A stretch of DNA of 64,000 bases from Schaedlerella arabinosiphila. Lineage in GTDB: Bacteria > Bacillota > Clostridia > Lachnospirales > Lachnospiraceae. The position numbers were made by a program, and so were the translations under genes. Positions within the stretch are counted from its first letter, which is position 1. Every line of letters starts with the position of its first letter. The notes under the pieces were generated by a model. That model saw only the letters and a list, made by a program, of their open reading frames with translations. It searched no databases and was not told where the DNA came from. This document shows positions 42,262 to 51,354 of this stretch, one piece after another. The stretch spans positions 6,007,302 through 6,071,301 of the forward strand of contig NZ_RHJS01000002.1 in the NCBI RefSeq assembly GCF_003885045.1, written 5' to 3'.

Positions 42262-45200
42262 ATGCTATCAAAAATCAGTGTAAAGAAGCCATATACCGTA
42301 GTGGTTGCCGTAGTGCTGGTCCTGATCCTGGGATATGTGTCCTTTGACAAGATGACGGTGGATCTGCTGCCGGACATGAACCTGCCTTATGCGGTGGTTA
42401 TGACAACCTACCCGGGAGCCAGTCCGGAGGAGGTGGAGGCAACAGTCACAAGACCGGTGGAGCAGGCCATGGCCACCATCAGCAACATCAAGAATGTGAG
42501 CTCTTCCTCCATGGAAAACGCATCGACGGTTATTTTGGAATTTGAGCAGACCTCGAATATGGATTCTGTCACCATTGAGATGCGGGAAAGCCTGGATCAG
42601 ATCAAAGGTTACTGGCCGGACACGGTGGGCAACCCGATGATCATGAAACTGAATCCCACCATGCTGCCGGTGATGGTTCCGGCAGTCAGCGTGGAAGGCG
42701 CGGATCCGGCGGAGACCACCCGGATTATCAGGGAAGAGGTTCAGCCGGAGCTGGAGAGCCTGGAGGGCGTAGCCTCGGTCAATCTGTTCGGAGACGTGGA
42801 GGAGACGATCCGGGTGACGATCAAGAAGGCCAAGGTCAGCAGCGTGGATGCCAGCGTGCAGAACCAGCTTGACAGAAAGTTCAAAGAGGCGGAGGATGCA
42901 TTGGCCGATGCCAAAGCCCAGGTCGAGGACGGGAAGAACCAGTTGGAGGCCGGGGCAGGCGCGGCGGCAGGACAGCTTTCTGCGGCAGAGCAGCAGATCG
43001 CTCAGGGGGACGCGGAGCTGATGCAGGGCCGTCTCGAGATCAAAGAAAAAAAGAGCCAGTTGGAGCTTGCGCGCACTACCCTCCAGATCGCGGCGGCAGG
43101 ACTGGACGCCAGTGAACAGGCGTTGAACGAGCAGAAGCAGGAGCTGGAAGACTTCAACAGCCGCAGGGGCGAGATCGAAGCGGAGTATCAGCAGGTTCAG
43201 AAAGAGATCCAGGATCTTCTGGCTTCCATGGGGCAGCAGGGCGGCGACGCAGGAGAGCAGCCCCCCGCAGGCGGCGGGACGGACAATCCCGGTTCCGCCG
43301 GGGACGGCAGCGGCACTCCGGGAGCAGGAGAAAACGGTACGGGCATTCCGGAGACAGGAGGAAACGGTACAGGCATTCCGGGAGCAGGAGGAGGCGGCAC
43401 TGGGACGCAGCCCAACCCGAATCCAGGGGGCACGGAGGTGACACTGCCGGACGGTACAACGATCACGATCCCCGGAGGTATCCCCGATAACATGCTGCCC
43501 GGCGGCATCCCCGACATCTCGATTCCGGACGGTACGGATCTGGAGAAGCTGGCGCAGCTCCAGCTTGCCCAGGCAGCGCTGGCTTCCCAGCTTGCACTTC
43601 TGGATCAGTATGATTCGACTATGGGAGTGATCAATGAGGGGCTTGCCCAGATCGGCTCCAACCGGCAGCTCATTTCGGACAAGCAGGCGGAGCTGGACAT
43701 GGGGGAAACCATGCTGAACCAGGCGGAAGCCCAACTGAATGCGGGAACCCTCACCCTGGCCCAGGCAAGGGCCCAGATCGGCGCGGCCCAACTGACGGCG
43801 GCGCTGGAGATGAGCACCGTATCCGCCCAGCTTGCGGTGGGGGAAACGGCCATCCAGGCGCAGGAAGAGGAACTGAAGAAAGCCAAGGACACGGCCAGCG
43901 CCGGTGCGGATATGGAAGCATTGCTGACGGGAGAGACCGTGCAGACACTATTGACCGCGCAGAATTTCAACATGCCGGCGGGCTATGTGCAGGAGGACGG
44001 CATTGACTTCCTTATCCGCGTGGGCGATAAATTTTCTTCCATAGAAGAGCTGCGGAATCTGGTACTCGTAGAGCGGGAGGGCATCAACCCCATCCGGCTT
44101 TCCGACATCGCGGATGTGGAGCGGATGGACAATGCGGATGAGACCTACGCAAAAATAAACGGGGAAAACGGCATTCTGTTCCAGATCCAGAAGCAGACCG
44201 GCTATTCCACCGGGGATGTGACGGACCGGGTTCTGGAACGATTGGATCAGATCCAGAAAAAGAACAAGGATATACATACCGTGGTGCTGATGAACCAGGG
44301 CGTGTACATTGACATGGTAGTCGGCTCCGTGCTGCAGAACCTGGTGTTTGGCGCGGTGCTTGCGATCCTGATCCTGCTGGTATTTCTGCGGGATATCCGG
44401 CCCACCTTTGTCATCGCCTGCTCGATCCCGATCAGTATCCTGACCGCCATTGTGCTGATGTATTTCAGCGGAGTGACGATGAATGTGATCTCCCTGTCCG
44501 GCCTGGCGCTGGGCGTGGGAATGCTGGTGGACAACTCCATCGTCGTGATCGAAAACATTTACCGGATGCGCAATGAAGAAGGCGTGTCTGCAAAAAAAGC
44601 GGCGGTCATGGGGGCAAAGGAAGTGGCCGGCGCCATTGCGGCTTCCACACTGACCACGGTGTGCGTCTTTTTGCCCATCGTATTTACGGAAGGTATTGCC
44701 AGGCAGTTGTTTGTGGACATGGGGCTGACCATCGCCTACTCCCTGCTGGCGAGCCTGGTGGTGGCGCTGAGTCTGGTGCCCATGATGTCCGCCGGGCTTC
44801 TGCGTAAGACGCAGCAGAAGGAGACCCGCCTGTTTGTGGCAATCCAGAATGGATACGAAAGGCTGCTGCGGATCGCGCTGAAAGGAAAGCTTGTGGTACT
44901 CGCAGGCGCGCTGGCCCTGTTTATAGTGAGCGGCGTCCTGTTGATTTCCCGGGGAACCCAGTTCATGCCATCCATGCAGAGTACGGAGATCAGCATGACC
45001 GTTTCAACGCCGGAGGGCACGCCGCTGTCGGAAACAGCCCAGGCTGCGGACGCATTTGCCGCGCAGATCGGGGAGCTTGCCGATGTGGAGGACGTAGGCG
45101 GCATGTCAGGTGCATCCGGCGTCATGGGCGGTTCCTCCGCTTCCAACGAGGTGCAGTTCTATGCGCTGGTCAGTGAGGACAGGAGCATGTCCGATTCCAG

Positions 45201-46446
45201 GCTGCAGAAAGAACTGGAAAAGGCGGCGCAGGAGCAGGGCCTGGAGATCAATGTGAGCATGTCCGACATGGATATGAGCGCCCTGGGCAGCTCCGGGATC
45301 TCCGTGCAGATCAAAGGAAATGAGCTGGATACCCTGCGCAGGATCGCAGGGGAAGTGGCTGAGATCGTTTCAAATGTAAAAGGAACACAGAACGTATCGG
45401 ACGGCATGGAGGAGGTGACCAGGGAACTCAGGGTCGTGGTGGACAAGGCAAAAGCCATTGCCCATAATCTGACGGTGGCGCAGATCTACCAGGAATTAGC
45501 GGCAAAGCTGCGGGATCAGACTTCCGCCACCAGTCTGGAGATGGACGCTGCCACCATCGACATCCTGGTGGAGGAGCAGAAGAACCAGGAGCTGACCAGG
45601 GAGGATATCAAAAACCTTGTGCTGGATGTGAAAAAAGAAGACGGCAGCACGGAAAAGCTGCCATTAAAAGATGTGGCGGCCTTTGAGGACGGCGAGGGAC
45701 TGCAGGCCATTTCCAGGGATGCCCAGAGCCGGTATATCAATGTCAGCGCAGAAGTGGAGGAGGACGACAACGTAGGGCTGGTCAGCAGCAGAATCCAGAA
45801 GGAACTCAACAGGTATCAGATTCCGGAAGGCTATACGATCCAGATGACCGGGGAAGACGAGACCATCCGGGAGACCATGGTGGAGCTTATGAAAATGCTG
45901 GCCCTGGCGGTGGTGTTCATGTACCTGATCATGGTGGCCCAGTTCCAGTCGCTTCGCTCCCCGTTTATCGTCATGTTTACGGTGCCCCTGGCATTTACCG
46001 GGGGATTTCTGGGGCTTTTGGTGTCCGGGAGCCTGATGAGCGTGATCGCCATGATCGGATTTGTTATGCTGTCGGGAATCATTGTCAACAACGGAATCGT
46101 ATTTATTGATTACACGAACCAGCTGGTTGCCGCGGGATACGGGATGACGGAGGCGCTGGTGGAAGCGGGAAGAACCAGGCTGCGCCCCATCGTCATGACG
46201 GCGCTGACGACCATACTGGGGCTTTCTACAATGGCGCTGGGAGTGGGCTCCGGCTCGGATATGGTTCAGCCCATGGCGGTGGTCACCATCGGCGGACTGA
46301 CCTATGGGACGCTGCTGACACTATTTGTAGTGCCCTGTATCTACGGGCTGTTTCGGAAGCGGGAAAAAGCAAGACTGAAAGAGGGAATGGAAGAAGCGTT
46401 TGAGGATTTAGAAGATTTCATGGAAGATGTGTATGAGGATGAGTAG
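42262..46446 (+). CDS. RND-family transporter with large coiled-coil/Gly-rich insert
   Basis: A 1394-residue efflux protein of the AcrB/Swr type, longer than the usual 1000-1050 residues. The N-terminus (LPDMNLPYAVVMTTYPGASPEEVE) and the second-half TM region (QFQSLRSPFIVMFTVPLAFTGG) are standard, and GLALGVGMLVDNSIVVIENI has the relay aspartate of TM4. The extra length is an insert at about residues 193-550 in the first extracytoplasmic loop: two long helical stretches around a Gly/Pro/Thr-rich collagen-like segment (about 325-420). The insert may replace a separate adaptor protein. The substrate is unknown. Confidence 0.9.
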   Translation: MLSKISVKKPYTVVVAVVLVLILGYVSFDKMTVDLLPDMNLPYAVVMTTYPGASPEEVEATVTRPVEQAMATISNIKNVSSSSMENASTVILEFEQTSNMDSVTIEMRESLDQIKGYWPDTVGNPMIMKLNPTMLPVMVPAVSVEGADPAETTRIIREEVQPELESLEGVASVNLFGDVEETIRVTIKKAKVSSVDASVQNQLDRKFKEAEDALADAKAQVEDGKNQLEAGAGAAAGQLSAAEQQIAQGDAELMQGRLEIKEKKSQLELARTTLQIAAAGLDASEQALNEQKQELEDFNSRRGEIEAEYQQVQKEIQDLLASMGQQGGDAGEQPPAGGGTDNPGSAGDGSGTPGAGENGTGIPETGGNGTGIPGAGGGGTGTQPNPNPGGTEVTLPDGTTITIPGGIPDNMLPGGIPDISIPDGTDLEKLAQLQLAQAALASQLALLDQYDSTMGVINEGLAQIGSNRQLISDKQAELDMGETMLNQAEAQLNAGTLTLAQARAQIGAAQLTAALEMSTVSAQLAVGETAIQAQEEELKKAKDTASAGADMEALLTGETVQTLLTAQNFNMPAGYVQEDGIDFLIRVGDKFSSIEELRNLVLVEREGINPIRLSDIADVERMDNADETYAKINGENGILFQIQKQTGYSTGDVTDRVLERLDQIQKKNKDIHTVVLMNQGVYIDMVVGSVLQNLVFGAVLAILILLVFLRDIRPTFVIACSIPISILTAIVLMYFSGVTMNVISLSGLALGVGMLVDNSIVVIENIYRMRNEEGVSAKKAAVMGAKEVAGAIAASTLTTVCVFLPIVFTEGIARQLFVDMGLTIAYSLLASLVVALSLVPMMSAGLLRKTQQKETRLFVAIQNGYERLLRIALKGKLVVLAGALALFIVSGVLLISRGTQFMPSMQSTEISMTVSTPEGTPLSETAQAADAFAAQIGELADVEDVGGMSGASGVMGGSSASNEVQFYALVSEDRSMSDSRLQKELEKAAQEQGLEINVSMSDMDMSALGSSGISVQIKGNELDTLRRIAGEVAEIVSNVKGTQNVSDGMEEVTRELRVVVDKAKAIAHNLTVAQIYQELAAKLRDQTSATSLEMDAATIDILVEEQKNQELTREDIKNLVLDVKKEDGSTEKLPLKDVAAFEDGEGLQAISRDAQSRYINVSAEVEEDDNVGLVSSRIQKELNRYQIPEGYTIQMTGEDETIRETMVELMKMLALAVVFMYLIMVAQFQSLRSPFIVMFTVPLAFTGGFLGLLVSGSLMSVIAMIGFVMLSGIIVNNGIVFIDYTNQLVAAGYGMTEALVEAGRTRLRPIVMTALTTILGLSTMALGVGSGSDMVQPMAVVTIGGLTYGTLLTLFVVPCIYGLFRKREKARLKEGMEEAFEDLEDFMEDVYEDE

Positions 46447-46519
46447 TAAAGATCCTTTCGGATCGGGGGAAGAAACCGGATTTTCAAAGGCATTTGACAA
46501 AGGCAAGGAGGACCGGGAT

Positions 46520-47110
46520 ATGTTTCAGGAGGCATCAGAGTTTGCGGCAAAGGCGCATGAAGGACAGGTACGAAAAGGAACAAAGAAACCATATATTGTT
46601 CACCCGATGGAGGTGGCGGAGATTGTAGCGGGTATGACAAAGGATGAGGAGGTGATCGCCGCCGCCGTCCTGCACGATACGATTGAGGACTGCGCGGGTG
46701 TGACGGAAGAGGTTCTGCGCAGCCGTTTCGGAGAACGGGTGGCGTCACTGGTGGCAGGTGAGAGCGAAGATAAATCCAAGACCTGGGAAGAGCGGAAGGG
46801 GACTACAATCCGCCATCTGAAAACGGAATCCAGGGAACTGCAGATGATCGCCCTGGCAGACAAGCTTTCCAATATGCGGGACATCGACCGGGATTATCCG
46901 GTTCTGGGTGAAAACCTGTGGATGCAGTTTCGGATGCACAGCAAGCATGCCATCGGCTGGTACTATAAGGGTGTGATGGAAGCTCTGGACGGGGCTTTTC
47001 ATGATGTTCCGGCATATCAGGAATACTGCCGTCTGGTGAAGAAACATTTCGGGGACGCCCCGGCATCCCTGGAGTGGAAGGAAGAACGGAAACGGAGGGG
47101 AGAAAGATGA
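46520..47110 (+). CDS. HD-domain (p)ppGpp-hydrolase-like protein
   Basis: A 196-residue HD phosphohydrolase. EASEFAAKAHEGQVRKGT and YIVHPMEVAEIV match the start of SpoT/RelA hydrolase domains and of the small alarmone hydrolase Mesh1. The metal site HDTIED and the later LADKLSNMRDI complete the HD signature. It may hydrolyse (p)ppGpp, but no synthetase domain is attached. AGGAGG at 46507-46512 points to the ATG at 46520; the longer frame overlaps the RND gene. The stop overlaps the ParA-like gene by four bases. Confidence 0.8.
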   Translation: MFQEASEFAAKAHEGQVRKGTKKPYIVHPMEVAEIVAGMTKDEEVIAAAVLHDTIEDCAGVTEEVLRSRFGERVASLVAGESEDKSKTWEERKGTTIRHLKTESRELQMIALADKLSNMRDIDRDYPVLGENLWMQFRMHSKHAIGWYYKGVMEALDGAFHDVPAYQEYCRLVKKHFGDAPASLEWKEERKRRGER

Positions 47111-47922
47111 CCGGCACGAAGGTGATCTGTTTTGCGAACAATAAGGGCGGAAGCGGAAAATCCACTACATGCTCCAACGTGGGCTACGGCCTGTCGGCCC
47201 TTGGGAAAAAAGTACTGCTGGTGGACGGGGACATGCAGCTGAATTTATCGCTGTCTCTGTTCGAGGAGGAACAGGTGCTGGACTTCGCGCGCAGTGAGAA
47301 GAACCTGTATGAAGGGATACGCAGGCAGGCGGATCTGACCGGATTTATTGTGAAATCTCCGTTTGAAAACCTGGACCTGATTCCATCCTCCACATTGATG
47401 TGTTCTATCGAATACGAGCTGTTTACCAAATGGCAGCGGGAATACATTTTAAAAAAGTGCATGGCAAATATCGTGTCCTCCGGGGCATATGACTATATCC
47501 TGATCGACGCGCCGCCGACTTTGGGCGGATGGGTGATGAACATCCTGTGCGCCTCGGACGCGGTGATCATCCCGGTGGAATCCAGCCCATGGGGGATGTT
47601 CGGGCTGGCCAACATGTTCGAATTTCTGGGGGAGGTGCGGCAGATCGCCCCGAATCTGGAGACAGGCGGCGTGGTGATCACAAAGGTGGACACCCGGAAA
47701 AGCTATTTCCGGCAGACGCTGGATACGCTGAAAGAACTGGACGGGGTGAAGGTATTTGACACCTATATCCGGGTGGACAGCGGGGTGGAATGGTCCCAGG
47801 ACAATCATGTGCCCATCATGGCATATAGAAAAAACAGCCGCAGCGCCGGGGAATATATGGAACTGACCAGGGAGGTCGTGCAGCGGTTCGAGCGGGGCAG
47901 TACGGTATGCATCAGGAATTAA
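47107..47922 (+). CDS. ParA/MinD-family ATPase
   Basis: A 271-residue P-loop ATPase. The deviant Walker A motif NNKGGSGKSTT (about residues 11-21), VDGDMQLNLS and YILIDAPPTLGGW match ParA/Soj proteins. Such ATPases position DNA or protein complexes by nucleotide-dependent dimerisation. No ParB gene follows; the neighbours are an HD hydrolase and an AraC regulator, so a cargo other than the chromosome is possible. The ATGA overlap with the upstream gene and the 16-bp overlap with the next suggest translational coupling. Confidence 0.88.
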   Translation: MTGTKVICFANNKGGSGKSTTCSNVGYGLSALGKKVLLVDGDMQLNLSLSLFEEEQVLDFARSEKNLYEGIRRQADLTGFIVKSPFENLDLIPSSTLMCSIEYELFTKWQREYILKKCMANIVSSGAYDYILIDAPPTLGGWVMNILCASDAVIIPVESSPWGMFGLANMFEFLGEVRQIAPNLETGGVVITKVDTRKSYFRQTLDTLKELDGVKVFDTYIRVDSGVEWSQDNHVPIMAYRKNSRSAGEYMELTREVVQRFERGSTVCIRN

Positions 47923-48866
47923 TCAGGGAATTATCGGTAATTACGGAAGAAGAGAAGAGTATACTGGACGGGCGGCAGGGCATCGACCAGCAGCTTTACA
48001 CGGAGAAAAAGGAGCTGATCGTAGACAGCGAAAAGCTTCTAAAACGGGGGAAGCTGATCGAGGTGCGCCCCCACACCCGTTTTGTAAAATTCCCCAGGCA
48101 CAGGCACAACTATGTGGAAGTGATCTACATGTGCCAGGGGACTACGACGCACTATATTGACGGGAATGAGGTCGTTCTGGAGCCAGGCGACCTTTTGTTT
48201 CTCAACCAAAATTCAGAGCAGGAGATCCTCCCCGCCGGGGAAACGGATATTGCGGTGAACTTCATCATACTGCCGGAGTTTTTCAACATGGCCTTTTCCA
48301 TGATGGGCACGGAGGAAAACGCGCTGAAGGAATTTCTGGTAGGGACGCTCTGCGGAAAAAATGAACAGACCTCGTATCTGTATTTCCACGTGGCGGACGT
48401 CCTGCCGATCCAGAACCTGGTGGAGAATATGGTCTGGACCATCTTCTACGGTATGGGAAATAAGCGGAGCTGCAACCAGATCACCATGGGGCTCCTTCTG
48501 CTTCAGCTTTTGAACTATATGGACAAGATGGAGACCGGGAGCTCACGCTTTGACACGGAGCTGACCGGAAATGTTCTCAATTACATCGAAGAACACTATA
48601 AGGACGGCAGCCTTTCCGAGCTGGCGGAGATGATGAACTATGACGTATACTGGCTGAGCCGGGAGATCCGGAAACGCACCGGGAAGACCTATAAGGAGCT
48701 TCTCCAGGCAAAACGGATGAACCAGGCGGTCTACCTGCTCACCAGCAGCCGGCTGTCCATTGCGGATATTATCGGGTCCGTGGGGTATGACAATACAAGC
48801 TACTTCTACCGGAAGTTCAGGGAGCGGTACGGGGTCAGCCCGAAGGAATACAGAAAAGGGCTGTGA
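47907..48866 (+). CDS. AraC family regulator with cupin sensor domain
   Basis: A 319-residue regulator. The N-terminal half is a cupin-like sugar-binding domain (FPRHRHNYVEVIYMCQG; LEPGDLLFLNQN). The C-terminal half has two helix-turn-helix motifs (SLSELAEMMNYDVYWLSREIRKRTG; SIADIIGSVGYDNTSYFYRKFRERYG). RhaS/RhaR-type members act this way, and a rhamnulokinase gene lies 2.5 kb downstream behind a promoter without a clear -35. It overlaps the end of the ParA-like gene by 16 bases. Direct control of the rhamnulokinase genes is an inference. Confidence 0.88.
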   Translation: MHQELIRELSVITEEEKSILDGRQGIDQQLYTEKKELIVDSEKLLKRGKLIEVRPHTRFVKFPRHRHNYVEVIYMCQGTTTHYIDGNEVVLEPGDLLFLNQNSEQEILPAGETDIAVNFIILPEFFNMAFSMMGTEENALKEFLVGTLCGKNEQTSYLYFHVADVLPIQNLVENMVWTIFYGMGNKRSCNQITMGLLLLQLLNYMDKMETGSSRFDTELTGNVLNYIEEHYKDGSLSELAEMMNYDVYWLSREIRKRTGKTYKELLQAKRMNQAVYLLTSSRLSIADIIGSVGYDNTSYFYRKFRERYGVSPKEYRKGL

Positions 48867-48928
48867 AGGCTGCGGTTTACACAGACTCACATTGGGAGTA
48901 CCGGATCAAAAAGGTTGTTGGAATATAC

Positions 48929-48957
48929 TTGATTTTATTACTATACTGCTTTACAAT
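48929..48957 (+). promoter_or_regulatory. Promoter of the REC-V4R-GGDEF operon
   Basis: TTGATT (48929-48934), a 17-bp spacer and TACAAT (48952-48957) precede the receiver gene by about 50 bp. It separates this operon from the upstream AraC gene. Confidence 0.7.
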
Positions 48958-49007
48958 AGATTTTATGGAATATGGGGAAATCCAAAATGAAACCGGGAGG
49001 CGGCTAT

Positions 49008-49370
49008 ATGCAGAGACGTATTTTAGTGGTAGATGACGATTCGATGAATCTGGTAAGGACGAAAATGATCCTTGGGAAGTATTACAATGTGCTTCTTGCT
49101 GAATCAGGAAAAGAAGCACTTCAAAAACTGGAAAGCGAGAAGATCGATATGGTTCTTCTTGACATTGAGATGCCGGAAATGAACGGCATGGAGGTCTTTG
49201 AACGTATGAAACAGCGCGGCATAGATATCCCTGTGATTTTTCTGACAGCCTCAGGAGATGAGGATGACGTGAAGAGCGCGATCAAGCTGGGGGCGGTCAA
49301 CTATCTGAAGAAGCCGTTCCTTCCGCCGGAACTGATGAAGCGGGTCGCTCAGGAACTGGGCAAGGAATAA
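49008..49370 (+). CDS. Stand-alone CheY-like receiver protein
   Basis: A 120-residue receiver domain with no output domain. VDDDSMNLVRTK, VLLDIEMPEMNG with the phospho-accepting aspartate near 53, FLTASGDEDD and the LKKPF lysine are all present, so it should accept phosphate. A kinase is not encoded nearby. GGAGG just before 49008 suggests this start; an earlier ATG at 48972 is possible. It is followed by a V4R gene (58-bp gap) and a GGDEF gene, implying that it feeds a cyclic-di-GMP output. Confidence 0.88.
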   Translation: MQRRILVVDDDSMNLVRTKMILGKYYNVLLAESGKEALQKLESEKIDMVLLDIEMPEMNGMEVFERMKQRGIDIPVIFLTASGDEDDVKSAIKLGAVNYLKKPFLPPELMKRVAQELGKE

Positions 49371-49428
49371 GAACGGCTGACAGATTGATCATAAGGCAGC
49401 AGACTTTAGATTTTTCAGAAAGGGAAAC

Positions 49429-49968
49429 ATGATGGAAGAAAATATTTTTTTAAAAAACAGGAAAACAATGAATCTGGCGGACTACATGAAAGCACAGGAA
49501 AACGGCAGGGAGAACCTTGGGGCGGAACTGCCCGTCGCTGTTTACAGGCTTTTGGAGTATTCGATCCGGGAAGAACTGGCTTCCAGGTTCGGCAAAGAAA
49601 AACAGATTGAGATTTTCCGGAGCGCAGGTTTTCGTGCGGGGACATATTTTGCAGAAAAATATCTGGATTCCTCTTTAGAATTATCCGAGTTTACCGCACA
49701 GCTTCAGAAGCGTCTGGAAGAATTTAAGATTGGTGTCCTGAGGATTGAGAAGTTTGATGAGGAGACGGGGAAGATGGTACTTACGGTTTCTGAGGATGCC
49801 GACTGTTCCGGACTGCCGCTCCTTGGTGAGACAGTATGCAACTATGATGAGGGATTTTTAGCCGGAATACTTACCTCATATACGGGGAAGCCGTACAATG
49901 CGACGGAAGTGAACTGCTGGGCGACCGGTGACAGGGTATGCCGGTTCCGGGCAGATATAGATGAATAA
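49429..49968 (+). CDS. V4R-domain sensor protein
   Basis: A 179-residue protein whose C-terminal part has the V4R (4-vinyl reductase) fold signature: SEDADCSGLPLLGETVCNYDEGFLAGIL and NCWATGDRVCRF. V4R domains bind hydrophobic or metal-containing ligands and occur in transcription factors and sensors. No DNA-binding or catalytic domain is attached. It lies between a receiver gene and a GGDEF gene, overlaps the latter by 8 bp, and is probably a ligand-sensing partner of the GGDEF protein. Confidence 0.78.
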   Translation: MMEENIFLKNRKTMNLADYMKAQENGRENLGAELPVAVYRLLEYSIREELASRFGKEKQIEIFRSAGFRAGTYFAEKYLDSSLELSEFTAQLQKRLEEFKIGVLRIEKFDEETGKMVLTVSEDADCSGLPLLGETVCNYDEGFLAGILTSYTGKPYNATEVNCWATGDRVCRFRADIDE

Positions 49969-51250
49969 GGAGGATATGAACTTGGGAGCAGAGACAAATA
50001 AGGACTGCGAGGTTTTATTCGAATATATGAGGGGGATTCTCTATGATTCATGGATTGAGAATTTTGAAGTCGGTCAGCTGAGCGAACCCTTCAAGGATCT
50101 GGGGCGGGGACTCCAGATCATGCAGAATGCGGTGAACGAGCTGGTTGCATATTCGGCGGAGCTTTCGAAGGGAAACCTGTCGGTGGAATTTCCGAAGGAT
50201 TACAATTTCCTGTGTGAGAATCTGAAGAACCTGCACGCGAATCTGAATCACCTTACCTGGCAGGCGCAGCAGGTTACAAAGGGAGATTATTCTCAGCATG
50301 TAGCCTTTCTGGGAGATTTTTCCGATGCCTTTAACGAGATGACGCGGCAGCTAAAAGAGAGGGAAGAACAGCTTAAGGAAGTCGCGGCGAAGGCAGAGCG
50401 CCGGGCAGAGATGATCGAAGGCTACAATGAGTTCCTGATCGAGATGCTGAGCAGGCGGAAGGAATGGCTTCTGGTTGTGGACAGGGACAGCAAGGAGGTC
50501 ATATACTGCAATAAGCGGAAGCAGGTTGGAGGCATTGACAGTTCTTTCTGCCAGACCTGCAAGCGCCGTCTTTCTTTCCATACCGATCTTTTAAACTGGG
50601 ACGGCAAAGAGCAGTATAAGGTGTGGGAGATGGAGGGAGAAGCAGGCACTTCCTACCGTGTCACTTCCTTCCAGATGGAATGGAGGGAACGCTCTTCCTA
50701 TGTTCATGTTGTAATCGACATTACGGATGAGAAGCGCAACGCCCGCCACCTGGACAGCGAGGCATACCATGATCCGCTGACGGGAGCGAAAAACCGCAGG
50801 TTCTTTGAGGAATATATGGGAATCGTCCTTCGAGACGAGCTTGATGCAACGATCTGCTATCTGCAGCTTGACGGGCTGGAATATGTAAACGAGACCTTCG
50901 GGCATCACGAGGGAGACGCATATATCCAGGGCTTCGTGGAGATCGTCAAGAAGAACTTCCGCGGCGGCGATACCTTTGCTCGGATTGGCGGCGACGAGTT
51001 CTGCGTTGTCCTTTCCGGCAATATGGCAGATCTGATCAATCGGAAGCTGGCCGAGATTATGAAGGAATTTCAGGAGGAAGTCTACAAAAAGTACCAGTGC
51101 AGTTTCAGCTATGGTGTCCTGGAGATTGAGGGAAAAGAGAACAAGCTTACTTTAGAGGAAATCATGGAACAAGCGGATGATGTAGTGTATGAGTGCAGAC
51201 TGAAGAACATTGCGAAATATCCTCTGATCTTTTCGACCCTGGTCGAATAG
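49961..51250 (+). CDS. Soluble HAMP/PAS-like GGDEF diguanylate cyclase
   Basis: A protein of up to 429 residues with no membrane helix. Residues about 45-145 resemble two HAMP-like helical units (LSKGNLSVEFPKDY; VTKGDYSQHVAFLGDF), residues about 150-262 a PAS-like sensor with a CQTCKRR cysteine pair, and residues about 270-425 a GGDEF domain with DPLTGAKNRRFFEE and an intact RIGGDEFCVVL active site. It should make cyclic di-GMP. The start is uncertain: GGAGG at 49969-49973 fits TTG at 49982 better than ATG at 49961 or 49976. It ends at a strong terminator. Confidence 0.88.
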   Translation: MNKEDMNLGAETNKDCEVLFEYMRGILYDSWIENFEVGQLSEPFKDLGRGLQIMQNAVNELVAYSAELSKGNLSVEFPKDYNFLCENLKNLHANLNHLTWQAQQVTKGDYSQHVAFLGDFSDAFNEMTRQLKEREEQLKEVAAKAERRAEMIEGYNEFLIEMLSRRKEWLLVVDRDSKEVIYCNKRKQVGGIDSSFCQTCKRRLSFHTDLLNWDGKEQYKVWEMEGEAGTSYRVTSFQMEWRERSSYVHVVIDITDEKRNARHLDSEAYHDPLTGAKNRRFFEEYMGIVLRDELDATICYLQLDGLEYVNETFGHHEGDAYIQGFVEIVKKNFRGGDTFARIGGDEFCVVLSGNMADLINRKLAEIMKEFQEEVYKKYQCSFSYGVLEIEGKENKLTLEEIMEQADDVVYECRLKNIAKYPLIFSTLVE

Positions 51251-51262
51251 AAATGCAAATAG

Positions 51263-51297
51263 GGTCCTATTTTTAAGTAAATAGAGACCTTTTTTTG
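51263..51297 (+). terminator. Terminator of the REC-V4R-GGDEF operon
   Basis: GGTCCTATTT (51263-51272) pairs with AAATAG-A-GACC (51279-51289, one bulge) and is followed by eight T residues. It lies 12 bp after the GGDEF gene. Confidence 0.85.
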
Positions 51298-51354
51298 TGC
51301 TCTTTTACTAATTATAATAAACGTAGAGTTAAAAAATTATAAAGGAGGCACAAA

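Noticed and set aside
42268..43791. Minus-strand open frame of about 500 codons under the RND gene
   Set aside because: It is antisense to a clear RND coding region with family motifs, and shows no start signal or recognisable product.
47107..47922. Chromosome partition parAB locus
   Set aside because: No parB gene or parS-like repeats are adjacent; the next gene is an AraC regulator.
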